A stretch of DNA of 8,742 bases from Pseudomonadota bacterium (lineage in GTDB: Bacteria; Myxococcota_A; Polyangia; Haliangiales; Haliangiaceae). The position numbers and the translations under genes are program-made. The DNA lies in NCBI GenBank assembly GCA_023428295.1, contig JAEYYV010000219.1, positions 1 through 8,742 on the forward strand, given 5' to 3'. The notes beneath the pieces are model-generated. The model was not told the DNA's origin, made no database searches, and was given only the letters and a program-made list of their open reading frames with translations. Of the stretch, positions 1-6,332 are shown in pieces. Within the stretch, counting starts at the first letter, position 1; each line of letters starts with the position of its first letter.

Positions 1-822
1 CTCTTGCGCGGCGACATGGGGGACACCGACGAGGACACCGAGGGGCCCGCGAAGGAAGCGCTGATCGTCCAAGCGTGCGAGCGCGACAGGTGGCCGGCGT
101 CGGTGCTCGCCTGCGTCGCGAGCGCGACCGAGCCGACGGCGCAGAAGTGCCTCGACGCGCTGCCGGCAGAGATGCTCGCTCGCTACGACAGCGTGCTCGA
201 GAAGTACGGCTCGTCGCGGGACGCGCTCGACGATGCGCCTCCCGAGCTCTCGTGCGAAGACGCGTTTGGCGCGACGAGCGTGGAGGCATGGCCACCCGCC
301 GTCACCGATGAGGCCCAGCGTTCGCTCGCGGCCAAGCTCCGGCGCCCTCCGCTAGAGAGCCAGTGTGACGACACCGCGTGGAGTGCCGAGGTGCGGAGCT
401 GCATCGCGGGCCGGCCCTCGACGGGGATGGATGCGTGCTTGTCCCTGCTCGACAGCGCGGATCGCGTGGCCGCGGAGAAGGTGATCAAAGAGGCGGACGA
501 TCTCCGCGCGGCGATCGTGAAGGCTCTCGCCACGCCAAAGAACGTCACGTGCGCGAAGGCGGTCGAGGTGCACTACGCGCCCGCGAAGTGGATGGGTAAG
601 GCGCCCGAGCTGACCGGCGCGGCGCGGAGGCAAGCGATCACCGCGTCGAAGAAAGCGCTGCTCGCCCACTGCATGAGCGAGTGGACGATCGAGGCGCGCG
701 CTTGTGTGGTGGCCAGCGATAGCGACGCGTGCAGGGGGCTCGGAGCGCTCGGCGCTTCGTGGGGCTACCCGGCGGCGCTCGCGAGCCCGAACCGCCCTCC
801 GAGCGACCCGCCAGGCCGCTAG
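1..822 (+). CDS. Cysteine/tryptophan-repeat protein of unknown function (5' end outside window)
   Basis: The frame is open from the first base, so the true start probably lies upstream; TTG at 4 and ATG at 16 are only the first in-frame candidates. It ends at TAG 820-822. I do not recognise a named family. Numbering residues from the TTG at 4, the protein holds a clear repeat: C25-x4-W30-x6-C37-x11-C49-x34-C84-x11-W96, then C121-x4-W126-x6-C133-x11-C145-x37-C183-x12-W196, then a third, cut-short copy C223-x3-W227-x6-C234-x8-C243. The period is about 100 residues. Regular, even cysteine spacing suggests disulfide-bonded helical modules in an exported protein, but no signal peptide is visible because the N-terminus is missing. 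The C-terminal tail (about 258-272) is Pro/Arg/Ser-rich and looks disordered. Seen: the repeat. Inferred: export and disulfides. The next gene starts 165 bases downstream, past several inverted repeats, so co-transcription is doubtful. Confidence 0.8.
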   Translation, partial: LLRGDMGDTDEDTEGPAKEALIVQACERDRWPASVLACVASATEPTAQKCLDALPAEMLARYDSVLEKYGSSRDALDDAPPELSCEDAFGATSVEAWPPAVTDEAQRSLAAKLRRPPLESQCDDTAWSAEVRSCIAGRPSTGMDACLSLLDSADRVAAEKVIKEADDLRAAIVKALATPKNVTCAKAVEVHYAPAKWMGKAPELTGAARRQAITASKKALLAHCMSEWTIEARACVVASDSDACRGLGALGASWGYPAALASPNRPPSDPPGR

Positions 823-834
823 ATGCCCTGATCG

Positions 835-849
835 TGCGCATATCGCGCA
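835..849. repeat. Short inverted repeat downstream of the cysteine-repeat gene
   Basis: Arms TGCGC (835-839) and GCGCA (845-849) flank a 5-base spacer, 12 bases after the stop codon at 820-822. It could form a small GC-rich hairpin, but no T-run follows, so it is a poor intrinsic terminator. It may be a chance match in GC-rich DNA. Confidence 0.3.
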
Positions 850-859
850 GCTAGCTAGG
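848..859 (+). repeat. 12-bp direct repeat CAGCTAGCTAGG, copy 1
   Basis: The 12-mer CAGCTAGCTAGG occurs here and again, identically and in the same orientation, at 4522-4533, immediately after the stop of the large cytochrome gene. It contains two overlapping CTAG tetranucleotides, which are usually scarce in bacterial DNA. The two copies bracket the whole gene 988-4521 with its leader. Given the window length, a repeated 12-mer can arise by chance, so its meaning is open. Confidence 0.4.
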
Positions 860-908
860 GTCTATTGGCCATTCGGCCGACCACCCCGAAACGCGTCACG
901 CCAGCTAC

Positions 909-929
909 CCGAGTTGCCAGCCGACTCGG
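909..929. promoter_or_regulatory. Hairpin-forming inverted repeat in the leader of the haem lipoprotein gene
   Basis: CCGAGT (909-914) is the exact reverse complement of ACTCGG (924-929). Two more pairs (T915-G923 wobble and G916-C922) extend the stem to 8 bp around a 5-base loop. A smaller inverted repeat, TGATC (931-935) with GATCA (940-944) and a 4-base loop, follows directly. No T-run follows either, so neither looks like a terminator. They could be leader RNA structure or protein-binding sites. TTGCCA at 914-919 resembles a -35 box, but no convincing -10 sits at the right distance. Confidence 0.35.
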
Positions 930-956
930 ATGATCCTGAGATCACGACTGTGCACG

Positions 957-968
957 GTTGGCGCCAAC
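957..968. promoter_or_regulatory. Perfect 12-bp palindrome, possible operator
   Basis: GTTGGCGCCAAC is a perfect palindrome that ends 19 bases before the chosen ATG at 988. It overlaps a second palindrome, CAACGTTG (965-972). Perfect palindromes of this length close to a start codon are typical of dimeric repressor or activator sites, but no regulator gene is present in the window to link it to. An in-frame TTG (958-960) lies inside it, which is one reason to prefer the ATG at 988 as the start. Confidence 0.4.
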
Positions 969-987
969 GTTGCTCTTACCGCACACC

Positions 988-3900
988 ATGCGGACCGCGG
1001 CTACCCGACTTGCCATCCTCGCCTCGCTCTCGCTCGGAGTCACCGCATGTGACGAAGAGCTGCAGGTGACCCCGCTCTATAACCATGCCAACAGCCGCAT
1101 CGTTATCGAGCTCAACCAGAGTGTGGATGGCGTGATCTACACCCGTGCCCGCCGCGGCAGCTTCGGGAAGCTCGACTGCTCCCAGCTGGCGAGCGAGATC
1201 GAGTCGATCGCTGCGAACGAAGGCCGCAACGACGGCCCGATCGTCGACCAAGAGCTGACGAAGCCCTTCTACCAGGGCGAGCAGTGGCTCAACCCGACGC
1301 CCGAGATGATCGCGCAGGCGCAGGCCGGCACGGACTCGATCATCGACGTCTGCATCATGGATGGCAGTGAGGTCATCTTCCAACAGGAGCGCGATCTGTT
1401 CGCGGCCTGGGACAAGGCGCGCAGCAAGGGCATCGGTGGCAAGGCCGACGACCCGAGCGGCGAGCAGCGCCTCAACAGCCCCGAAGCGTACGCAGAGCGC
1501 TGCGTCGATCAGCTCGGCGAGATTCCGTTCTTCGAGAAGCTCGGCGAGGGCGACTACGGTACGTACAACTGCCTCGACTCGACCCCGATCCCGATGACCG
1601 TCACGGCCGACAACGGCACGGTCAACGCGCCGCAGATGGGCGTCGAGTCCAAGTGCGACAACCCGCAGTACATCTACTCGCTGTGCGAGGCCGGTCCTCG
1701 CGTCGCGAGCCGCATCAACGAACAGGGCACGCGCTGGGTGCTCCTCTGCCGCAAGAGCGTCGCCGAGTCGGGCACGGGCGGCAGCTACTCGTCGTCGAAG
1801 TTCAACGACATCGCGATGATCGGAACGAACCCGTTCACCGGCAAGACCTGCTTCTTCCAGAACGCGCTGTACCAGAAGACGGACGGCGCGAAGGTTCCGC
1901 ACCCCGGTGACAAGGTGAAGTCGGCGAACCTGTGGGCCGGCGTCCATGGTGGTATCGGCTCGGGCATCCAGTGCGGCGAGTGCCACGACACCGACGCGTT
2001 CATCCACACCCCGTGGATCGACGGCGCGAAGGATCAGAACGGCCGCCCGGTCATTCCGAAGATGGGCATCGACCCCGACTTCGCGATCGGCTCGAACGAC
2101 ACGCCGTACGCGATCGTCAACCGCAAGGGCCAGGGCTGGACGATGCCGAAGCACATCGTCAGCGACGAGGCGAACGCGTGCACCAAGTGCCACCGCATCG
2201 GTGACGGTCGCTTCGCGAAGTCGTGGATGACGCGCCTCGAAGGCACGGACACGGCGTGGAACAACATCACCACCGCGCACGGCCTCAAGGCGGAGAACCG
2301 CTACTGGATGCCGACCGACCACGTGTTCACGTCGGACGCCGAGTGGAACGCGTCGGCCGAGAAGGCCGCGATCGACTTCATCCAGGGCTGCGCGTCGAAC
2401 CCGTCGGGCGCGGGCTGCGATTGGAAGCCGGTTCCCGAGAGCCTCGGTGGCGCCGACGTCGGTGGCCGCCTGCGCAACCCGGTCAACCTCTCCGACGACG
2501 AGCTCGCGAAGCAAGCGACCACGCTGCTCGGCATGAACAAGAACGCGCTCAAGAACAACTGCACCGACTGCCACGTCGGCAACATCTCCACCCTCGAGGA
2601 TTGGCTCGAGAGGACGTCGCACGCAGAGCGCACGGCGTTCAAGGATGCCGACGCGCAGGGTGAGGCCGTGAACACGACGTCGCCGAAGACGCGCATCGAG
2701 AACAAGGAGTTCAAGGAGTTCGCCGAGTACGACGTCGCCGCTGGCTCGCACCTCGAAGTGTCCATCGAGGGCACCGGTGACATCGACCTCTACGTTCGCC
2801 GTGGCGCGCCGATCGAGCTCAACACCGAAGGCCTCCCGGTCCAGTACGACTGCCGCCCGTTCGCGCAGACGTCGACGGAGAAGTGCGACAAGAACACGAG
2901 CTCGTCGTACAACGCGGCCGGCCCGGCGAAGTTCTACGTCGGCCTCTACGGTACGCAGGACGGCTCGGTGAAGGTCACCGTCAAGTACAACAAGCCGCTC
3001 GCCAACGCGATGCCGGCCAAGGATCGCGTCGCGCAGTTCCGCCTCGATCCGGATCAGGCTGACTCGCCGTTCAACCCGGGCAAGCTCGGCATCTACTCGG
3101 CCGGCTCGCACCTCGGTTGGTTCCAGGACATCTTCAAGCAGGCGTACCCGAACGGCCAGGACGGCAACAACGCCGACACGTGGGCGCTCCAGTACGGCGC
3201 GTTCAAGAACCGCGTGTCGATGCCGAAGGGCAACCACCCGCGCTTCACGCAGCCCGAGTTCGACATCATCGCCGAGTGGTTCGCTCGTGGCATCCCGCGC
3301 GCGTCGGTGTACCTGCCGGCGGACACCGGCCCGACTTCGTGCACGCCGTCGGTGAAGCCGGAGATGAGCACGCACGTCTCGCAGATGGCGACGCAGGGTT
3401 GGACCGCGGTCAACCGCGCTGCGAACCTGAACATGTACGGCTGCGCGCCCGGCACCACGGACCCGAAGCAGTGCCTCACGTCGGTGCCCAACGCGAGCAG
3501 CAAGTCGTACGGCAACGGCTGGACGAAGGTCGGTACGCTCCGCGTGGTCCGCGAGCTCGCGTTCAACACCTTCTACTGGATGCGCTCGTCGGCCGATGGA
3601 CGCTTCGTCGCCAACGGCTCGCGCTCGGGCGGCGAAGGCTCGGTCATCTCCGACCTCCAGACCAACAAGGACATCCAGGTCGACGCTGCGTACGACCCCG
3701 GCTTCTTCCCGGATAACCGCGGCTGGATGTTCCAGGGCACGCCGATCGGCGCCGCGTTCTGCAAGCAGACGCTGCTCACGTCCAACCCCGACGTCATCAA
3801 CTTCTCCGAGTCGGCTTGCTCGTCGGTCGGTACGGTCAGCCTGTACCAGCACATCGGTGCGGGCCTCGGCGGCGCGGACTACTTCGCGGTCAACAGCCAG

Positions 3901-4521
3901 TTCACGTCGGATAACCCCAGCGCGGGCGAGAAGGACGACCCGGCAGCGTCGTTCGGTGCAGATGCCGAGATGAAGTTCACGCCGATGGTGTTCGATGGCA
4001 GCCACTACGTCGGCAAGCCGGAAGTTCGCGTGAAGGTCCCGTACGAGGGTGACACGGTCCTCTCGCCGTCGACCAAGCTCGTCATCTCGCGCATCGGTAA
4101 CTCGAGCGGTCACCTCGGCTACGTCGTCCGCAAGCTCAACACCGTCCCGAACGGCGCGAGCTACACGATCACGACCACCGAAGTGGGTCGCTACTGCACG
4201 CAGGGTTCGAAGCCGGCCATCTCGTTCGACGAGAAGTACTTCGTCACGCACCACTACATCACGGCGTCGGACTACGCGGACCTCGGTTACTCGTCGGCGA
4301 ACGACCCGGCGTTCCAGGAGCTCCTCACGAAGGGCACCGCGAACATCATCCTCGTCAACATGGTGACCGGCGCTCGCACCCGCGTGACCACGATGAAGGC
4401 CGGCCAGTACGCGCTGTTCCCGCACTTCCGCTCGGACGGTTGGTTCTACTTCCTCGTCCGCGACACGAACACGAACAAGGAATACGCGGTGGCCAGCGAC
4501 GCCGCGCTCCTCGGGCTCTAA
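988..4521 (+). CDS. Triheme c-type cytochrome lipoprotein with internal PPC domain and C-terminal propeller-like region
   Basis: ATG 988 gives 1177 residues beginning with a lipoprotein signal: Arg residues, a hydrophobic stretch (8-19) and lipobox V18-T19-A20-C21. An in-frame TTG at 958 would add 10 residues ahead of the signal. Both starts lack a clear Shine-Dalgarno. Three CXXCH motifs would bind covalent haem c in the periplasm or at the surface: C329-x2-CH333, C398-x2-CH402 and C525-x2-CH529. Residues about 574-668 form a PPC-like beta-sandwich (GTGDIDLYVRRG at 595-606, Cys622 and Cys633). After it come M745-P-K-G and an amphipathic helix ending near 770, resembling the distal-Met end of a class I cytochrome c. 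Residues about 850-1177 carry TolB/WD40-like propeller segments (near 864-910, 1077-1090, 1132-1170). The upstream part, 22-320, is Cys-containing and unrecognised. A multihaem envelope electron-transfer or oxidase role is inferred; the substrate is unknown. Every Phe codon appears to be TTC and every Asn AAC, suggesting strong expression. A terminator follows, and the next gene encodes a related lipoprotein. Confidence 0.88.
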   Translation: MRTAATRLAILASLSLGVTACDEELQVTPLYNHANSRIVIELNQSVDGVIYTRARRGSFGKLDCSQLASEIESIAANEGRNDGPIVDQELTKPFYQGEQWLNPTPEMIAQAQAGTDSIIDVCIMDGSEVIFQQERDLFAAWDKARSKGIGGKADDPSGEQRLNSPEAYAERCVDQLGEIPFFEKLGEGDYGTYNCLDSTPIPMTVTADNGTVNAPQMGVESKCDNPQYIYSLCEAGPRVASRINEQGTRWVLLCRKSVAESGTGGSYSSSKFNDIAMIGTNPFTGKTCFFQNALYQKTDGAKVPHPGDKVKSANLWAGVHGGIGSGIQCGECHDTDAFIHTPWIDGAKDQNGRPVIPKMGIDPDFAIGSNDTPYAIVNRKGQGWTMPKHIVSDEANACTKCHRIGDGRFAKSWMTRLEGTDTAWNNITTAHGLKAENRYWMPTDHVFTSDAEWNASAEKAAIDFIQGCASNPSGAGCDWKPVPESLGGADVGGRLRNPVNLSDDELAKQATTLLGMNKNALKNNCTDCHVGNISTLEDWLERTSHAERTAFKDADAQGEAVNTTSPKTRIENKEFKEFAEYDVAAGSHLEVSIEGTGDIDLYVRRGAPIELNTEGLPVQYDCRPFAQTSTEKCDKNTSSSYNAAGPAKFYVGLYGTQDGSVKVTVKYNKPLANAMPAKDRVAQFRLDPDQADSPFNPGKLGIYSAGSHLGWFQDIFKQAYPNGQDGNNADTWALQYGAFKNRVSMPKGNHPRFTQPEFDIIAEWFARGIPRASVYLPADTGPTSCTPSVKPEMSTHVSQMATQGWTAVNRAANLNMYGCAPGTTDPKQCLTSVPNASSKSYGNGWTKVGTLRVVRELAFNTFYWMRSSADGRFVANGSRSGGEGSVISDLQTNKDIQVDAAYDPGFFPDNRGWMFQGTPIGAAFCKQTLLTSNPDVINFSESACSSVGTVSLYQHIGAGLGGADYFAVNSQFTSDNPSAGEKDDPAASFGADAEMKFTPMVFDGSHYVGKPEVRVKVPYEGDTVLSPSTKLVISRIGNSSGHLGYVVRKLNTVPNGASYTITTTEVGRYCTQGSKPAISFDEKYFVTHHYITASDYADLGYSSANDPAFQELLTKGTANIILVNMVTGARTRVTTMKAGQYALFPHFRSDGWFYFLVRDTNTNKEYAVASDAALLGL

Positions 4522-4533
4522 CAGCTAGCTAGG
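4522..4533 (+). repeat. 12-bp direct repeat CAGCTAGCTAGG, copy 2
   Basis: This copy is identical to 848-859 and begins at the first base after the TAA of the large cytochrome gene, just ahead of the intrinsic terminator. The pair brackets the gene and its leader. Confidence 0.4.
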
Positions 4534-4543
4534 TTGTTTACCG

Positions 4544-4576
4544 ACGGGAGGCTGGTCACACCAGTCTCCCGTTTTG
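4544..4576 (+). terminator. Intrinsic (Rho-independent) terminator after the triheme lipoprotein gene
   Basis: ACGGGAG (4544-4550), G4551 and CTGGT (4552-4556) pair with ACCAG (4560-4564), T4565 and CTCCCGT (4566-4572). The result is a 13-bp stem with one G-U pair and a 3-base CAC loop. It is followed directly by TTTTG (4572-4576). The T-run is short, but the stem is long and stable. It reads in the + direction; the opposite strand has no T-run after the stem. It lies 22 bases after the stop of one gene and ends 11 bases before the ATG of the next, so it should both end the upstream transcript and limit read-through into 4588-6270. Confidence 0.85.
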
Positions 4577-4587
4577 TCGTCTAGAGT

Positions 4588-6270
4588 ATGTACGTGCGTC
4601 GCATCGCTCTCGTGGTTCTCGTCGCGGCTTGCGGGCCTGACGACAAGACAGCGGAGTGCGATCTCGATCTCCAGATGGGCTCGAGCGCGAGCGCGTCGCT
4701 GATCCAGGATCGACGAGTCGTCGGTGTGGCCGCGCCGTACGTTCCGGATCTGGGACTCGCCGCGCGCGATGAAGAGCTGCGCACGTCGATCGCGGCGCGG
4801 CGCGCGGTGGCGTGGGGCATCGTGGAGAAGGTGCTCGCGCCGGTGCCGCTCGGTGACCCGCGGCTCGCGGCGTCATTCGGTGGAACGCAGCCGACGGTGC
4901 CGACGTGGGCCACGTGGTACGCGCGCGACGACTTCGATCGCGTGTTCAAGCACCTCTATCAGGGGCTCGGTCCGGCGGGCCGCGCGGCGCGTGCGCCGAT
5001 CGATCCCGACGCGGGCTTCACGTGGAATGCGGTCGCGCTCGACGACGTGCCCGAGTGGCCCGAGCAGCGATACCTCGACTACCTCGCCGAGATCGATACG
5101 CCCGAGCTCGCGCAGGGACTCACCAACGCGACGCGGGTGGGCTACTCGCCGGGCGCGCTCGGTCACCTCTTGAAGAGCTACGAGCCGATGCATCGATGCC
5201 GCTTGAATCCGGCGCCCGACGCGTTCGACGAGAGCGAGGTGCGCGAGGGCCAGCTGGCCACCGCGCGCGAAGTGGTGGCGCTCGACAAGTGCGGCTGGCG
5301 CGTGCTCGGTCCGTTCGTCGCGGGCGACGCGCGCGTGAAGGTCACGTCGCGCGGAACCGGTGACGCGGACATCTACGTGCGCCGCGGCGAGGCGCCGGAT
5401 GCGGCGACCTACGACTGCAAGTCCGACGGTGACTCCGCGAGCGAGAGCTGCGAAGTCGATGGCGGCGGCCCGATCTACGTCGCCGTGTTCGCGGCGAGCG
5501 ATGCCAAGGTCGACGTCGATGTGGCGTACACGACCGCCGACGTCCGCGTGCCGGCGTGCTTGGACGGCGAGATGCCACGCGACGCCGTGATCGTGAAGGC
5601 GGACTGGCGGCGGCAGTTCCAGGTCGGTGATCTCTTGCCCGTGTTCAACACGTCGGCGGGTCGTTTGTCGGCGCGCTTCGAGAGCGAGTCGATCTGGAAC
5701 GAAGATGGCCAGCAAGGGCCGGGGCCCGAGGACATCTACACGATGACGGTTCCGTCGACGATGGCGCGGTTTCGTCTGCCGGCGCTGCACATCATGACGA
5801 AGGAGCTCGATCACTGGCTCTGGATCACGCTGTGGTACTCGCCGTTTCCGGCGACGGATTTCGGCGAGGACCGGCCGGCGGCGCTATCGACCGGGCCGTG
5901 GCGAAACTACAAGATGTGCGTCGCGACGCAGTACCTCGAGGGCGATCCGGATCCGCGCGGCGGGTTCTCGGGAACGCTCGGCGATGCGCTCGCGGCGGTG
6001 AACCGCGGCACGAATCAACCCTCGTGGTGCAGCAATCCGTACATCGAGCTCGGGCCAGGAAACGCAGCGACGAACTGCATCGGCTGTCACCAGCACGGCG
6101 GTACGGAGCTCACCGCAGAGGCGATCCTCGCCGAGCAGCCGCACTTCGGCGTCACGCGCGTGCGGAACAACTTCTTCACCGACTATTCGTGGGCCGTGAA
6201 GGGTGGTGGTGGTGAAGATCTCTCGGCGCTCGTGCAAGCCGAGATCGACTACTGGGACGCGAGCGATTAG
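4588..6270 (+). CDS. Monoheme c-type lipoprotein with PPC domain
   Basis: ATG 4588 encodes 560 residues starting with a short lipoprotein signal (Arg4-Arg5, hydrophobic 6-14, lipobox V12-A13-A14-C15), which supports this start despite no strong ribosome-binding site in the 11 bases after the terminator. Residues about 16-230 are unrecognised. About 244-314 is a PPC-like domain (GTGDADIYVRRG at 256-267, Cys277 and Cys288) closely matching the one in the upstream lipoprotein, including the 11-residue distance between the two Cys. The C-terminal part has K337-A-D-W340, then HIMTKE (401-406) and a Trp-rich strand (410-416), and a single haem-binding motif C497-I-G-CH501. From memory, a KxxW...HxxxK...WxWxT pattern ahead of a CXXCH occurs in some uncharacterised bacterial cytochrome-like proteins; this resemblance is weak. 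The likely place is the cell envelope, with haem c attached after export. It is probably a partner of the 1177-residue protein. No terminator is seen in the 62 bases that follow. Confidence 0.85.
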   Translation: MYVRRIALVVLVAACGPDDKTAECDLDLQMGSSASASLIQDRRVVGVAAPYVPDLGLAARDEELRTSIAARRAVAWGIVEKVLAPVPLGDPRLAASFGGTQPTVPTWATWYARDDFDRVFKHLYQGLGPAGRAARAPIDPDAGFTWNAVALDDVPEWPEQRYLDYLAEIDTPELAQGLTNATRVGYSPGALGHLLKSYEPMHRCRLNPAPDAFDESEVREGQLATAREVVALDKCGWRVLGPFVAGDARVKVTSRGTGDADIYVRRGEAPDAATYDCKSDGDSASESCEVDGGGPIYVAVFAASDAKVDVDVAYTTADVRVPACLDGEMPRDAVIVKADWRRQFQVGDLLPVFNTSAGRLSARFESESIWNEDGQQGPGPEDIYTMTVPSTMARFRLPALHIMTKELDHWLWITLWYSPFPATDFGEDRPAALSTGPWRNYKMCVATQYLEGDPDPRGGFSGTLGDALAAVNRGTNQPSWCSNPYIELGPGNAATNCIGCHQHGGTELTAEAILAEQPHFGVTRVRNNFFTDYSWAVKGGGGEDLSALVQAEIDYWDASD

Positions 6271-6332
6271 CGCCGCAAATCGCTGCACTCCGGACGCTTC
6301 CCACACGTGATCGCGGGCAGAATCGTCGCGCG

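Noticed and set aside
835..849. Hairpin after the first gene as an intrinsic terminator
   Set aside because: Only five base pairs and no T-run; kept only as an inverted repeat.
914..942. TTGCCA (914-919) as a -35 element with a -10 near 937-942
   Set aside because: The -10 position reads TGAGAT, only three of six matches to consensus, and the -35 overlaps the hairpin 909-929. Too weak to call a promoter.
958..987. TTG 958 as start of the large cytochrome
   Set aside because: It lies inside the perfect palindrome 957-968 and would add 10 residues ahead of a complete lipoprotein signal that starts well at ATG 988. It cannot be fully excluded.
976..4425. 1149-residue open frame on the - strand opposite the large cytochrome gene
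   Set aside because: Its composition is dominated by Arg, Val, Glu, Asp and Leu with no recognisable domains. The + strand has a lipobox, haem motifs and a PPC domain. Long antisense frames are expected opposite a gene with such strong third-position G/C bias.
4873..5814. 313-residue open frame on the - strand opposite the second lipoprotein gene
   Set aside because: Arg/His/Val-rich with no motif; a shadow of the + strand gene, which has clear PPC and haem features.
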